A stretch of DNA of 64,000 bases from Pseudomonas sp. HN11 (GCF_021390155.1 NZ_CP089985.1:5473501-5537500); one strand, 5' to 3'; shown: positions 1 through 9,919, counted from the first letter of the stretch. The notes: a model not told the origin generated them from the letters alone. Numbers and translations: made by a program.

Positions 1-148
1 ACGCACGTTGTTCGGCGTCGGGTTCGACGCGGTCCTTGAGGTATTGCTTGAGGGCTTGATTGAGCGCACCGGTGGCACGCTCATGCAGGGCCGCCAGCCG
101 GTCCACGGCTTCTTCAGCGGTTTGAACGACAACAAAAGCTTCGGTCAC
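1..148 (-). CDS. amn: AMP nucleosidase, N-terminal fragment (gene runs off the window)
   Basis: Only the first ~49 codons are in the window. The peptide contains FVVVQTAEEAVDRLAALHE and the segment QYLKDRVEPDAEQRA, which I recognise as the start of pseudomonad AMP nucleosidase. The enzyme hydrolyses AMP to adenine and ribose 5-phosphate. I chose the GTG at 148 because AGGA lies about 8 bases upstream of it; an in-frame ATG at 157 has no usable spacing to that motif. The neighbours (AidB-like dehydrogenase, ladS, thiD) match the P. aeruginosa order near PA3970 as I remember it, which supports the call. The catalytic domain is outside the window. Confidence 0.75.
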   Translation of the reverse strand, partial: MTEAFVVVQTAEEAVDRLAALHERATGALNQALKQYLKDRVEPDAEQRA

Positions 149-223
149 GGTAAGCATCCTGTGTTCTGACGAGCAGGCCTTTATCTTGCCTGTATCCCTG
201 TCAGACGCAAACTTTGAATGCAA

Positions 224-1870
224 TCAACGAGGTGTGGACCTGGCGACAATCGCCGCCACCTCCACACCACGCGGCAAGGTGCCATACACCCGACCGGACG
301 ATTCGCCCAACCGACTGGCGATAAACCCATCGCTCACCGCCGCATTGCCGGCTTCCAGCAACAACTTGGCCTGCAACGCCACCGCGATATCTTCGGTGAG
401 CTGCCGCGCGCGGTACTGGATATCCTGGGTGTCCATGAATGCCGACTTCAATTGCTCTATATGTCGCGCCAGCAGGCGGTCGCCATGCCCATCCCCCAGT
501 CCGACAAACAACGCTTCCAGCACGCCTGGCTCTTTCGACAAAGCCCGCAGTACGTCCAGGCACTGCACGTTGCCGGAACCTTCCCACGTCGAGTTCACTG
601 GCGCCTCACGGAACAGGCGCGGCAGGATACTGTCCTCGACATACCCGGCGCCGCCCATGCACTCGGCGGCTTCGTTGATCATGGCCGGGGCGCGCTTGCA
701 GATCCAATACTTACCCACCGCCGTTACCAGCCGGGCGAACTTGGCTTCCTGCTCGTCCCCCAAATGATCCAGGGCCCTGCCCATGCGCAGGCTCAAGGCC
801 AACGCGGATTCGCTTTCCAGCGCCAGGTCAGCCAGGACGTTTTGCATCAGTGGTTGCTCGCTGAGTACTCGCCCACCGACCAAACGATGGGCACAATGAT
901 GGCTGGCCTGGGTCAGCGCCTGGCGCATCAGGGCGCTGGAGCCGACCATGCAATCAAAGCGGGTCATGGCGACCATCTCGATGATGGTCGGCACGCCCCG
1001 CCCTTCTTCGCCGATCATCCAAGCAAGGGCGCCACGGAACTCCACTTCGCTGGAGGCATTGGAGCAATTGCCTAGCTTGTTTTTCAGGCGCTGGATGTAG
1101 AACTCATTGCGCGTGTCATCCGGGCGGTGCCGGGGCAGCAGGAAACAGCTCAGGCCTTTATCGGTCTGGGCCAGGGTGAGGAACCCATCGCACATCGGCG
1201 CCGAGCAGAACCACTTGTGGCCCACCAGCTCATACGCCTGGCCCGGCCCGCCGGCGCCCACCGGGTAAGCACGGGTGGTGTTGGCGCGCACGTCGGTACC
1301 ACCCTGTTTCTCGGTCATGGCCATGCCGATGGTGGCGCCGGCCTTGTGAGCGATGCCGACATTGCGCGAGTCATAGTGGGTATTGAGGATTTTCGGCAGC
1401 CAGGTCTCAGCCAGGTCCGGCTGCAAACGCAGGGCGGGCACGCAGGCGAAGGTCATGGTCAGCGGGCAGCCGGTGCCGGCTTCGGCCTGGCTGTGCAGGT
1501 AGGTCATGGCGGCGCGGGCCACATGGGCGCCGGACTGCGGATGGGCCCAAGGCAGCGATGGCAGGCCGTGTTCGACGGCGGTGCGCATCAGGTCGTGATA
1601 GGCCGGGTGAAACTCCACCAGGTCGATGCGATGACCATAACGGTCATGGCTGTTGAACACGGGTTTGTTCTGGTTCGCCAGGAACCCGGCTTCCATCAGC
1701 GGCCCACCTGCCAGCGCACCGTAGGCATCGATACGCGCTTGCGCCCAGCCGGCACCAAAGCGGCGCGACCATTCTTGCAGGGGCAAATCGATGCGGTACA
1801 GGTTGGTGCCGTCCAGGGACGGTGGCTGATTGGTGACGTCGTGGGTTTCGGCGAACTGATGCGGGTTCAT
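224..1870 (-). CDS. AidB-like acyl-CoA dehydrogenase
   Basis: The 548-residue flavoprotein belongs to the acyl-CoA dehydrogenase superfamily. It resembles AidB, the DNA-alkylation-response member related to isovaleryl-CoA dehydrogenase. Visible family features are the FAD/substrate segment around residues 180-195 (GMAMTEKQGGTDVRAN), the middle beta domain with GHKWFCSAPMCDGFL, and the C-terminal helical domain with ECMGGAGYVEDSILPRLFRE, where family members place flavin- and subunit-contacting residues. Length is close to E. coli AidB (541 aa). It is probably cytosolic and FAD-dependent; the substrate is not determined by the sequence. It is transcribed away from amn's start and ends 66 bp downstream of ladS. 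Function in alkylation protection is inference from the family only. Confidence 0.85.
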   Translation of the reverse strand: MNPHQFAETHDVTNQPPSLDGTNLYRIDLPLQEWSRRFGAGWAQARIDAYGALAGGPLMEAGFLANQNKPVFNSHDRYGHRIDLVEFHPAYHDLMRTAVEHGLPSLPWAHPQSGAHVARAAMTYLHSQAEAGTGCPLTMTFACVPALRLQPDLAETWLPKILNTHYDSRNVGIAHKAGATIGMAMTEKQGGTDVRANTTRAYPVGAGGPGQAYELVGHKWFCSAPMCDGFLTLAQTDKGLSCFLLPRHRPDDTRNEFYIQRLKNKLGNCSNASSEVEFRGALAWMIGEEGRGVPTIIEMVAMTRFDCMVGSSALMRQALTQASHHCAHRLVGGRVLSEQPLMQNVLADLALESESALALSLRMGRALDHLGDEQEAKFARLVTAVGKYWICKRAPAMINEAAECMGGAGYVEDSILPRLFREAPVNSTWEGSGNVQCLDVLRALSKEPGVLEALFVGLGDGHGDRLLARHIEQLKSAFMDTQDIQYRARQLTEDIAVALQAKLLLEAGNAAVSDGFIASRLGESSGRVYGTLPRGVEVAAIVARSTPR

Positions 1871-1936
1871 GATGGGCCTCCTGAAAAGGCCACGTACAGT
1901 TGAGGCCTGAATTTCAGTTAAGCACCGTCAGACGGC

Positions 1937-4327
1937 TTAAAAAAGTGGCATACCCGCCGAATGCCCGGCGCTTTCGCCCTCTACCAGGCACAACAACCGG
2001 CGCTCCAGCACCGCTTGCAATGCCTCAAAACGCACAGGCTTGGCCAGTCGATCAGAGACACCAATGCCATGGCAGTGCTCTCGCTCCGACACATTCAGCG
2101 AGGCGCTCAACGCGATCACCGGCAATTCACCGCAGCCCGGCAGTGCACGAATCTGACAGCACAACGAGAACCCACCCTCGGGAATATCCAACAGTACCGC
2201 GTCGAACTCCCCCGCCTGCAAGGCGGCCAACGCATTCGGGCCGGTCTCCACGGTTTTCACCCGGTAACCGAGCTTAAGCAGCATGCCGCGCACGACCAAC
2301 TGGCCAACGCTGTTGTCATCCACCAACAGCACCGAACACTCCTGAGGCGCGCGTTGCTGATCCGGCGCGGGTTTGGACTCAGTTGGCGCTGGGCAGACTT
2401 CCAACTCCAGTTGGAAGCGGCTGCCTGTGCGCGGTTCGGAATGGTGAGTAAGGCGTCCGCCCAGCAGCTCGATCAGTTGCCGGCAGATCGCCAGACCGAT
2501 ACCCAGGCCGCCGTACTCGCGGGTGGTGGAGCCATCCAACTGGAAGAAACGCTGATACAGGGTCGCCTCGTCGAGGAAAGCAAAGCCTATCCCGGTGTCG
2601 GTGACGATAAAGCTCAAACGCAGGCCGCCATCACTCTGGGGCACACCGACCACACGCAGGCGCACCGAACCCTCGTGGGTGAACTTGAAGGCATTGTCCA
2701 GCAGGCAATCAAGGCATTGCGAAAGCTTGCCGACGTCACCCAGTACGCGGTCCGGCAGCTCGTCCGCCACGTCGATGGAAAACGCCAAGCCTTTGCTCTG
2801 GGCGCTGGTGCTGAACTGCTGACGCAAGGTGTCAAGCGTAGCGCGCAGGCTGAACACCTGGGGTTGGGCACTCAGGCGCCCGGCCTGCAATTCGGTAAGT
2901 GTAAGGATGCCGTTGACCATACGCATCATGTCCCGCGCCGAGCCAGCGGCAGTTTGATGGTATTGCGCCAGGTCGGCGTCCAGGGGCACGGTCTGCATCA
3001 GTTCAAGGGAACCGATCACGCCGTTCATGGGGGTGCGCAGTTCGTGGGTCAGAGTGGCGAGGAACTCATCCTTGAGCCGGTTGCTGCGGGCCAGTTGCTG
3101 GTTGAGCACTTCGAGTTTCTGGCTGGCATCGAACAGGATCTGCGCCTGTTGCTCTCGCATGGAGTTGATACGGTCAGCCAGGGCCAGGGACAGCAACGCT
3201 ACTTCAATCGCCGAGCCGATCTGGCTGGCGTACATGGTGAGGAATACATTGGGCAGATAGCCCAGCACCATCAGCGTATTCACTACCCCACCCAGCAGGA
3301 ACGCCGACCAGGCGATGATGAAATAGCGTGCCACCCGTTGGCCGCAGTACCAGGCCTTGATAGCGGCGACAAAGATGGTCACGGTGAACACCAGGGCCAA
3401 GCCGGTGGCCAGGCGCAACGCCAAGGCATAGCTGGTCATCAATGACAGCAGCATCACCACTGCCCCACAGCCCACCAGCGCCAGCAGCAGGCGGTTGATC
3501 CAGCGACTGTGCTGTGCGGTGTGCAAAAAGCTTCGCGCAAACAGGCTGCCGAACAATGCCGCCGAGCCGATCAGGAACGGTGTCGCCGCATTCGCCCACC
3601 AAGGATTGTTCGGCCAGAAATACTCCACCGCCGCGCCATTCACCGACAACTGATACATGCCGAACGAAGCGATATAGAAGATGTAATACAGGTAGCTGGT
3701 GTCGCGCACACTGAGGTAGATAAACAGGTTGTAGACCAGCATCCCCAGCAACACGCCATAGATCAGGCCCAGCACATACAGGCGCAGCGGCTGTTGTTCC
3801 AGGTAGGCGGTGCTGGACCAGAGCGTCAGCGGCGCCTGGATAGAGCCTTCGCTTTGCAGGCGCAGGTAGACGGTTTTTGCCTCGCCCGGCATGAAGTCGA
3901 CCTTGAACAAGTAGTTGTTCTGGCGAATCTCACGGGCGGAAAAGGGCAGCGCATCCCCGGTGCGCCCGGCCAGGCGATAGCTGCCGGTGCTGTCGGGCAG
4001 GTACAGGTCCAGATGGTCGAGCGGCGGGTACGCCAACTCCAGCAGCCAGGTGCGTTGCGCTTCGGGGTTAGTCGGCAGGTAATGCAGATTGACCTTGAGC
4101 CAGAACACCGAGCGTGAGTAACCGGCATTCAGGGTGTCTTTATCGTGGGGCTTGAACTGCACGGTGGCGGAAGGTGCGCTGACGTCCGTGATGGTAAGCG
4201 CGTCAGTCGGGTCTTCGAGCACTTGCATGGCTCGGCCCAGCGGCAGGCTTCGCGTGTCCTGGTTGAACTCGATGGCGTTGGCGAGCATCGGCAGCCCGCA
4301 CAACAATAAAATCAGCAAATAGCGCAT
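1937..4327 (-). CDS. ladS: LadS-type hybrid sensor histidine kinase (7TMR-DISM, HisKA, HATPase, REC)
   Basis: 796 residues. A signal peptide (1-18) is followed by an extracytoplasmic 7TMR-DISMED2-type domain (about 25-170), seven membrane segments (about 185-385), a short linker coiled coil, a HisKA domain with H428 in the LTHELRTPMNG box, a HATPase domain (N543 in the N box, G boxes near 577 and 606-609), and a receiver domain (about 661-785) with D712. Architecture, length and position directly upstream of divergent thiD match P. aeruginosa LadS (PA3974), which feeds the Gac/Rsm pathway and thereby biofilm and virulence switching. In the receiver the residues after the acceptor Asp read IPEGGF rather than the usual MPxMDG. 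Signal transfer through Gac/Rsm in this strain is inferred. Confidence 0.88.
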   Translation of the reverse strand: MRYLLILLLCGLPMLANAIEFNQDTRSLPLGRAMQVLEDPTDALTITDVSAPSATVQFKPHDKDTLNAGYSRSVFWLKVNLHYLPTNPEAQRTWLLELAYPPLDHLDLYLPDSTGSYRLAGRTGDALPFSAREIRQNNYLFKVDFMPGEAKTVYLRLQSEGSIQAPLTLWSSTAYLEQQPLRLYVLGLIYGVLLGMLVYNLFIYLSVRDTSYLYYIFYIASFGMYQLSVNGAAVEYFWPNNPWWANAATPFLIGSAALFGSLFARSFLHTAQHSRWINRLLLALVGCGAVVMLLSLMTSYALALRLATGLALVFTVTIFVAAIKAWYCGQRVARYFIIAWSAFLLGGVVNTLMVLGYLPNVFLTMYASQIGSAIEVALLSLALADRINSMREQQAQILFDASQKLEVLNQQLARSNRLKDEFLATLTHELRTPMNGVIGSLELMQTVPLDADLAQYHQTAAGSARDMMRMVNGILTLTELQAGRLSAQPQVFSLRATLDTLRQQFSTSAQSKGLAFSIDVADELPDRVLGDVGKLSQCLDCLLDNAFKFTHEGSVRLRVVGVPQSDGGLRLSFIVTDTGIGFAFLDEATLYQRFFQLDGSTTREYGGLGIGLAICRQLIELLGGRLTHHSEPRTGSRFQLELEVCPAPTESKPAPDQQRAPQECSVLLVDDNSVGQLVVRGMLLKLGYRVKTVETGPNALAALQAGEFDAVLLDIPEGGFSLCCQIRALPGCGELPVIALSASLNVSEREHCHGIGVSDRLAKPVRFEALQAVLERRLLCLVEGESAGHSAGMPLF

Positions 4328-4603
4328 AGAGCCCCAGCGTGGCCTGTCCGGTTATGTCAAAAAGCCCCCCTTTCCTTTTGAGAAGACGTACACCGGTAAT
4401 ACAGTTAGTCGTTTGGATCCACTCTAGCATAGCCACTAAAGGCTATTGGACACCATTGAAATAATTTTTTGAAAGGCTCTAGATCAGGCATTACAGAGGG
4501 TTCTAACGGCCAGCAGCGCGCCAAAAAAACGTCGTGCCCCAGGCAAAATTCAACCATCGCCAGACGGCCCCGCCAAAAGCGTTTGGTGGTAAGCTCGCGC
4601 ACC
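4328..4603. other. Divergent ladS-thiD intergenic region
   Basis: 276 bp between two divergent genes, clearly more AT-rich than the flanking genes (for example the stretch 4441-4475). It must carry the promoters of both ladS and the thiD-thiE-hemL run. I looked for a TPP riboswitch core (CTGAGA-type motif) ahead of thiD and saw none. No unambiguous -35/-10 pair could be assigned by eye. Confidence 0.4.
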
Positions 4604-5401
4604 ATGAATATCTACAGCTCTCGTCCCGTTGTCCTCTGTCTCTCCGGCCATGACCCCAGTGGTGGCGCCGGCTTGCAGGCAGATATAGAAGCCCTGCTCG
4701 CCCAGGGTTGTCATGCGGCTCCGGCAGTCACCGCCCTGACCGTGCAGAACACCGTCAACGTCAGCGATTTCCGCGTGCTCGACCGAGAGTGGGTGCTGGC
4801 GCAGGCCAATGCCGTACTTGGCGACTCCGAAGTGGCGGCGGTCAAGCTGGGCATGCTCGGCTCCACCGCGATGGTCGACACCGTGGTCGAACTACTGCAG
4901 GCGCATCCGCACCTGCCGGTGGTGTGCGACCCGGTGCTGCGCGCCGGCGGCGGCGGCAGCCTGGGCAAGGATGAAGTCGGCTATGCGATGCGCGAGCGGT
5001 TGCTGCCGCTGTCGCTGATCGCCACGCCGAACCTGCCGGAAGCACGCATCCTCGCGGAGCTGCCAGAAGGCACGGCGGACGAATGCGCCGAGAAGCTGCT
5101 GCCCTACATCAAGCACCTGCTGATCACCGGAGGCCATGGCGACGAGCACGAAGTGCACAACCGCCTCTACAGCCGCGACGGCACGCGCCAGACCTTTACC
5201 TGCCAGCGCTTGCCCGGCAGTTATCACGGCTCGGGCTGCACGTTGGCCAGTGCGTTGTCCGGTCGGATCGCCCAGGGCGAAGGCTTGGTGAGCGCCGTGC
5301 AATCGGCCCTCAACTACACTTGGCGCACTCTGCGTGACGCCGAACAACTCGGCCAGGGCCAGTTTGTACCGCGCCGGTTGCCGCTGGATTTCTGCTCGTA
5401 A
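4604..5401 (+). CDS. thiD: Hydroxymethylpyrimidine/phosphomethylpyrimidine kinase
   Basis: 265 residues of the ribokinase-like HMP-P kinase family. It phosphorylates HMP and HMP-P to HMP-PP for thiamine biosynthesis. Diagnostic segments are LSGHDPSGGAGLQADIEA near the N-terminus (substrate pocket), VCDPVLRAGGGGSL in the middle, and LPGSYHGSGCTLASALSGRIA near the C-terminus, which holds the anion hole and catalytic region. I used the ATG at 4604; the open frame extends further upstream but that part lacks family similarity. thiE follows 18 bp downstream, so the two consecutive thiamine steps are co-transcribed, probably with hemL. Confidence 0.95.
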   Translation: MNIYSSRPVVLCLSGHDPSGGAGLQADIEALLAQGCHAAPAVTALTVQNTVNVSDFRVLDREWVLAQANAVLGDSEVAAVKLGMLGSTAMVDTVVELLQAHPHLPVVCDPVLRAGGGGSLGKDEVGYAMRERLLPLSLIATPNLPEARILAELPEGTADECAEKLLPYIKHLLITGGHGDEHEVHNRLYSRDGTRQTFTCQRLPGSYHGSGCTLASALSGRIAQGEGLVSAVQSALNYTWRTLRDAEQLGQGQFVPRRLPLDFCS

Positions 5402-5419
5402 CATCAAGGGACATGCCCG

Positions 5420-6049
5420 ATGAAACTACGTGGCCTTTACGCCATTACCGACAGCCAACTGTTGGCCGGTAAATTCCTCGCCTACGTCGAAGCGGCGTTG
5501 GACGGCGGCGTGACCCTGCTGCAGTACCGCGACAAAAGCAGCGATGAAGCGCGGCGCCTGCGTGAAGCGCAAAAGCTGCGGGAGCTGTGCTCGCGCTACA
5601 AGACCCAGTTGATCATCAACGATGACGCCGAACTGGCCGCGCGCCTCGGCGTCGGCGTGCATCTGGGCCAGACCGACGGCCCGCTGACCCCGGCCCGTGC
5701 CCTGCTCGGTTCCAAAGCCATCATCGGCTCCACCTGCCACAGCCAGATCGAACTGGCTGAGCAGGCCGCCAAGGAAGGCGCCAGCTATGTCGCCTTCGGC
5801 CGCTTCTTCAATTCCAACACCAAGCCCGGCGCACCTGCCGCGACCGTCGAGATGCTGGCCCAAGCCCGCGCGCGCTTGCAGCTGCCGATCTGCGTGATTG
5901 GCGGCATCACCCTGGAGAACGCCGAGCCTTTGGTGGCCCACGGCGCCGATCTGCTGGCGGTGGTGCACGGCCTGTTTGGCGCCGACAGCACCCAGCAAGT
6001 CACGCGCCGCGCTCGTGCGTTCAACGACCTTCTTAAAATTTCAGTTTAG
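5420..6049 (+). CDS. thiE: Thiamine-phosphate synthase
   Basis: 209 residues, the normal length for ThiE. It joins HMP-PP and HET-P (thiazole phosphate) to give thiamine phosphate. TIM-barrel signatures are visible: [15 protein letters not shown] (pyrophosphate/HMP contacts), [19 protein letters not shown] (metal-binding Asp region), [18 protein letters not shown] and [11 protein letters not shown] (phosphate loop). It sits between thiD and hemL with short gaps on both sides (18 and 11 bp), so the three genes form one unit. Confidence 0.95.
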   Translation: MKLRGLYAITDSQLLAGKFLAYVEAALDGGVTLLQYRDKSSDEARRLREAQKLRELCSRYKTQLIINDDAELAARLGVGVHLGQTDGPLTPARALLGSKAIIGSTCHSQIELAEQAAKEGASYVAFGRFFNSNTKPGAPAATVEMLAQARARLQLPICVIGGITLENAEPLVAHGADLLAVVHGLFGADSTQQVTRRARAFNDLLKISV

Positions 6050-6060
6050 AGAGCCCGATC

Positions 6061-7344
6061 ATGTCCCGTTCCGAAACGCTGTTTGCCAATGCCCAGAAAC
6101 ACATCCCCGGCGGTGTGAACTCCCCCGTGCGTGCGTTCAAGAGCGTGGGCGGCACGCCGCTGTTCTTCAAGCATGCCGAAGGCGCCTACGTCACCGACGA
6201 AGATGACAAGCGCTATGTGGACTACGTGGGCTCCTGGGGCCCGATGATCCTCGGCCACAGCCACCCGGACGTGCTGGACGCGGTGCGCAAGCAGCTGGAA
6301 CACGGCCTGTCCTACGGCGCGCCGACCGCCATGGAAACCGAGATGGCTGACCTGGTGTGCAGCATCGTGCCGTCGATGGAAATGGTGCGCATGGTCAGCT
6401 CCGGCACCGAAGCCACCATGAGTGCGATCCGCCTGGCCCGTGGTTTCACTGGCCGCGATAGCATCATCAAGTTTGAAGGTTGCTACCACGGCCACTCCGA
6501 TAGCCTGTTGGTGAAAGCCGGTTCCGGCTTGCTGACCCAAGGCGTGCCAAGCTCGGCCGGTGTGCCGGCAGCGTTTGCCAAACACACCCTGACCCTGCCG
6601 TTCAACGACATCGCCGCCGTCGAGCGGATGCTCAATGAAGTGGGCCGGGACGTGGCCTGCATCATCGTCGAGCCGGTGGCCGGCAACATGAACTGCGTAC
6701 CGCCGGCGCAGGGCTTCCTCGAAGGACTGCGCGAGCAGTGCGACAAGCACGGCGTGGTGCTGATTTTCGACGAAGTGATGACCGGTTTCCGCGTTGCCCT
6801 GGGTGGTGCCCAGGCTCACTATGGCGTCACGCCGGACCTGAGCACCTTCGGCAAAATCATCGGCGGCGGTATGCCTGTGGGCTGCTTCGGCGGTAAGCGC
6901 GAAATCATGCAGCACATCGCGCCATTGGGCCCGGTGTACCAGGCGGGCACCTTGTCGGGTAACCCGCTGGCCATGGCCGCCGGCCTGACCACCCTGCGCC
7001 TGATCAGCCGTCCGGGTTTCCACGCCGAGCTGACCGACTACACCACGCGCCTGCTCGACGGCCTGCAACAGCGCGCCGATGCTGCCGGTATCCCGTTTGT
7101 CACCACCCAGGCGGGGGGGATGTTCGGCCTGTATTTCAGCGGCGCCGACGATATCGTGACGTTTGATGACGTGATGGGCAGCGACGCCGATCTGTTCAAG
7201 CGCTTCTTCCACTTGATGCTGGAAGGCGGGGTGTACCTGGCGCCAAGCGCTTTCGAAGCCGGCTTCAGCTCGATCGCCCATGGCGAAGCCGAGCTGAAAC
7301 TGACCCTCGATGCCGCTGAACGCGCCTTTGCTGCACTGAAATAA
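6061..7344 (+). CDS. hemL: Glutamate-1-semialdehyde 2,1-aminomutase
   Basis: 427 residues. This PLP enzyme converts glutamate-1-semialdehyde to 5-aminolevulinate in the C5 route to tetrapyrroles. The PLP lysine is K265 in [14 protein letters not shown], the same number as in E. coli Hem[14 protein letters not shown] and [11 protein letters not shown] (Asp of the pyridine-nitrogen contact) are also intact. The gene follows thiE by 11 bp and is followed by an inverted repeat that could end the transcript. Confidence 0.97.
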   Translation: MSRSETLFANAQKHIPGGVNSPVRAFKSVGGTPLFFKHAEGAYVTDEDDKRYVDYVGSWGPMILGHSHPDVLDAVRKQLEHGLSYGAPTAMETEMADLVCSIVPSMEMVRMVSSGTEATMSAIRLARGFTGRDSIIKFEGCYHGHSDSLLVKAGSGLLTQGVPSSAGVPAAFAKHTLTLPFNDIAAVERMLNEVGRDVACIIVEPVAGNMNCVPPAQGFLEGLREQCDKHGVVLIFDEVMTGFRVALGGAQAHYGVTPDLSTFGKIIGGGMPVGCFGGKREIMQHIAPLGPVYQAGTLSGNPLAMAAGLTTLRLISRPGFHAELTDYTTRLLDGLQQRADAAGIPFVTTQAGGMFGLYFSGADDIVTFDDVMGSDADLFKRFFHLMLEGGVYLAPSAFEAGFSSIAHGEAELKLTLDAAERAFAALK

Positions 7345-7354
7345 CTGGCCGCAA

Positions 7355-7386
7355 AAATCAGGCACCACGCAAACGGCGCCTGATTT
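7355..7386 (+). terminator. Inverted repeat after hemL, possible terminator
   Basis: AAATCAGGC at 7355-7363 pairs with GCCTGATTT at 7378-7386, giving a 9-bp stem with a 14-nt loop, 10 bp after the hemL stop. The plus-strand 3' side has only a short T tract, so termination efficiency is uncertain. Confidence 0.45.
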
Positions 7387-7481
7387 GCTACTTTGCTTAC
7401 AGCGATTTCCGAGTTTTTTCGAGAAATCACCTGCAATCCGGCAGATAACTTGCCCAAGCAGCAGAAAAACGAGTAAAGACT

Positions 7482-7511
7482 TTGTAAGCAGAGGCCTGCT
7501 TATTTCATAAT
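7482..7511 (+). promoter_or_regulatory. Possible sigma-70 promoter of the Sel1-type gene
   Basis: TTGTAA (7482-7487) and CATAAT (7506-7511) are separated by 18 bp, 58 bp before the ATG at 7570. A GGACCC/GGGTCC inverted repeat (7523-7539) lies in the inferred leader. Confidence 0.4.
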
Positions 7512-7569
7512 GCGCGCTTATTGGACCCCCCGAGGGTCCGCGCGCCCCGTCAGAGGTAAGTCGATTCCC

Positions 7570-8124
7570 ATGAAACGCACCGGCCGCACCCTGGTTCTGG
7601 GCTGCCTGTTGCTCCTTCAGCCGCTGCTGGCACATGCCCAGGCAGGCGGCAACTCGTTGTTAATCCCAGCGATGGGTCGTTGCACCCTCAATACCCAGCC
7701 AGACAGCCAGGCCGAAGCGCTGAGCGCGTGCCAGAAACAGGCCGATGACGGGGATGCACAGGCGCAATACGAGTTGGGCGAGTACTTCCACGACGGCAAG
7801 AACCCGGCCCGCGACCTCAACAAAGCCTTGAGCTACTTCGAGAAAGCTTCGTTGCAAGGGCATGCGCAGGCGCAATTCGAACTGGGCAACATGTTCTTCA
7901 AAGGCGAAGGTGTGCCGGCCAATAATGTCCAGGCGTACATCGTGCTGAAAATGGCCGCGGTCAACGGCGCCGAAGACGCGCTGGACACTGCCGATGAAGT
8001 CGCCGAACACATGCAGCGCGATGAACTGGAAGTGGCGACCCAGGTGCTGGGGCAGATTTTCCGTAATTACCTTCAGGAACTGCAGAGTGCCGACGGGCGT
8101 TCGCCCTTCTCACCCCTGCCCTGA
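7570..8124 (+). CDS. Secreted Sel1/TPR-like repeat protein
   Basis: 184 residues. A clear signal peptide ends near LLAHAQA (about residue 24), so the product is periplasmic. Two Sel1-like helical repeats are visible: QAQYELGEYFHDGKNPARDL and QAQFELGNMFFKGEGVPANN, with a third degenerate repeat after VQAYIVLKMAAVNGAED. Sel1 repeats are protein-protein interaction scaffolds; no enzymatic motif is present. I started at 7570 because GAGGTAAG lies nine bases upstream; the open frame continues to 7510 but would bury the signal peptide. The same position after hemL is occupied by a similar gene in P. aeruginosa, as I recall. Specific role unknown. Confidence 0.85.
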   Translation: MKRTGRTLVLGCLLLLQPLLAHAQAGGNSLLIPAMGRCTLNTQPDSQAEALSACQKQADDGDAQAQYELGEYFHDGKNPARDLNKALSYFEKASLQGHAQAQFELGNMFFKGEGVPANNVQAYIVLKMAAVNGAEDALDTADEVAEHMQRDELEVATQVLGQIFRNYLQELQSADGRSPFSPLP

Positions 8125-8132
8125 CAGCGGTC

Positions 8133-8459
8133 TTATTTTTCAGGCATTGGCATCGGGAATGGCATTACATTGCTCACGCCCCGCGCCTCGCTGATCTTCG
8201 GCGTCCCTAAACGCTCGACCTCATCGATGCGCACAATCGAATGCATCGGCACAAAGCTGCGCACCACACCTTCGAACTGCGCCTTGAGTTTCTCTTCGCC
8301 CGGATCGACGACCAACTGGGTGCGCTCGCCAAAGACGAACTCCTCCACCTCCAGGAAACCCCACAGATCGCTCTGATAGATCTGCTTGGCGTACATTTCG
8401 AACACCTGGCCCTGGTTGAGGAAAATCACCTTGTAGATTGGAGCTTCACGTTTGGTCAT
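8133..8459 (-). CDS. DUF1820 family protein
   Basis: 108 residues, converging on the Sel1-type gene 8 bp away. The opening APIYKVIFLNQGQVFEMYAKQIYQSDLWGF is typical of the small DUF1820 family of gammaproteobacteria. The family has no assigned biochemical function that I know. The protein looks soluble, with no signal peptide or membrane segment. The start at 8459 is chosen on family alignment; neither it nor an in-frame ATG at 8477 has a good Shine-Dalgarno sequence. Divergent from miaB. Confidence 0.8.
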   Translation of the reverse strand: MTKREAPIYKVIFLNQGQVFEMYAKQIYQSDLWGFLEVEEFVFGERTQLVVDPGEEKLKAQFEGVVRSFVPMHSIVRIDEVERLGTPKISEARGVSNVMPFPMPMPEK

Positions 8460-8552
8460 GGTGGGCGAATAACACATAGGGGATATAAAAGAGGGCGCGA
8501 ACTATAGCATGGCACCCGATGCACAACGCTAGGAACCAATGGACATGCCCCC

Positions 8553-8558
8553 TATAAT
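8553..8558 (+). promoter_or_regulatory. -10 element upstream of miaB
   Basis: A perfect TATAAT lies 33 bp before the miaB ATG in the divergent DUF1820-miaB spacer. No good -35 hexamer is present at 16-18 bp, so strength is uncertain. Confidence 0.45.
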
Positions 8559-8590
8559 GCGCGGTTCTTTACCACCAGTTGACGATTCCC

Positions 8591-9919
8591 ATGGCCAAGA
8601 AGCTTTACATCGAAACCCACGGTTGCCAGATGAACGAGTACGACAGCTCGCGCATGGTCGATCTGCTGGGCGAACACCAGGCCCTGGAAGTCACCGCCCG
8701 CGCCGAAGATGCCGACGTGATCCTGCTCAATACCTGCTCGATCCGCGAGCGGGCCCAGGACCGTGTGTACTCGCAACTGGGCCGCTGGCGCGAGTTGAAA
8801 CTGGCCAACCCGGACATGGTAATCGCCGTCGGCGGTTGCGTGGCCAGCCAGGAAGGCGCCGCGATCCGCGACCGCGCGCCGTATGTCGATGTGGTCTTCG
8901 GCCCGCAGACCCTGCACCGCTTGCCGGAAATGATCGACGCCGCGCGCTTCACCAAGCTGCCGCAGGTCGACGTGTCGTTCCCGGAGATCGAAAAATTCGA
9001 CCACTTGCCCGAGCCACGTATCGATGGGCCAAGCGCCTACGTGTCGGTCATGGAAGGCTGCAGCAAGTACTGCACCTTCTGCGTAGTGCCTTACACCCGA
9101 GGCGAAGAAGTCAGCCGGCCGTTTGACGACGTGCTGTCGGAAATCATCCACCTGGCCGAAAACGGCGTGCGCGAAGTGACCCTGCTGGGCCAGAACGTCA
9201 ACGGCTATCGCGGCCTGACAGAAGACGGCCGCCTGGCCGACCTGGCGGAGCTGATCCGCGTGGTGGCTGCCGTGGACGGTATCGAGCGCATCCGCTACAC
9301 CACCTCGCACCCGCTGGAGTTCTCCGACAGCCTGATCCAGGCCCACGCCGAAGTGCCGGAACTGGTCAAGCACCTGCATTTGCCAGTGCAATCGGGTTCG
9401 GACCGTATCCTGTCGGCGATGAAGCGCAACCACACGGCCCTGGAATACAAATCCAAACTGCGCAAATTGCGCGCGGCGGTGCCGGGCATTTGTATCAGCT
9501 CGGACTTTATCGTCGGCTTCCCCGGCGAGACCGAGAAAGACTTCGAGCAGACCATGAAGCTGATCGAAGACGTCGGCTTCGACTTCTCGTACTCATTCGT
9601 CTACAGCCAGCGCCCCGGCACCCCGGCGGCCGATCTGGCGGATGAAACCCCGGAAGCGCTGAAAAAAGAGCGCCTCAATGCGCTGCAACACCGCTTGAAC
9701 CAACAGGGTTTCGAGATCAGCCGACAAATGGTCGGTTCCACTCAGCGTATCCTGGTCACCGACTACTCGAAAAAAGACCCGGGCGAACTGCAAGGCCGCA
9801 CCGAGAACAACCGAATCGTAAACTTCCGTTGCGACAATCCAACCTTGATTGGCCAGTTTGCCGATGTGCACATCGATGCGGCGCAGCCGCACTCGTTGCG
9901 TGGGTCGTTGATCCCGTAA
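8591..9919 (+). CDS. miaB: tRNA-2-methylthio-N6-dimethylallyladenosine synthase
   Basis: 442 residues. MiaB adds the methylthio group to i6A37 of tRNAs reading UNN codons. The N-terminal MTTase domain holds C12, C49 and C83, which bind the auxiliary 4Fe-4S cluster. The radical-SAM cluster motif is C157-C161-C164 in [16 protein letters not shown]-terminal TRAM domain for RNA binding runs from about residue 375. The start is the ATG at 8591 ([15 protein letters not shown]). It stands alone with its own promoter, 226 bp ahead of phoH. Confidence 0.97.
   Translation: MAKKLYIETHGCQMNEYDSSRMVDLLGEHQALEVTARAEDADVILLNTCSIRERAQDRVYSQLGRWRELKLANPDMVIAVGGCVASQEGAAIRDRAPYVDVVFGPQTLHRLPEMIDAARFTKLPQVDVSFPEIEKFDHLPEPRIDGPSAYVSVMEGCSKYCTFCVVPYTRGEEVSRPFDDVLSEIIHLAENGVREVTLLGQNVNGYRGLTEDGRLADLAELIRVVAAVDGIERIRYTTSHPLEFSDSLIQAHAEVPELVKHLHLPVQSGSDRILSAMKRNHTALEYKSKLRKLRAAVPGICISSDFIVGFPGETEKDFEQTMKLIEDVGFDFSYSFVYSQRPGTPAADLADETPEALKKERLNALQHRLNQQGFEISRQMVGSTQRILVTDYSKKDPGELQGRTENNRIVNFRCDNPTLIGQFADVHIDAAQPHSLRGSLIP

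Noticed and set aside
4328..4603. Possible TPP riboswitch ahead of thiD
   Set aside because: I looked for the conserved CTGAGA and downstream ACCTGA-type elements and found neither.
6046..7635. 529-codon open frame on the minus strand opposite hemL
   Set aside because: Shadow of hemL in a GC-rich genome; composition is antisense-like and no ribosome-binding site or family similarity is visible.
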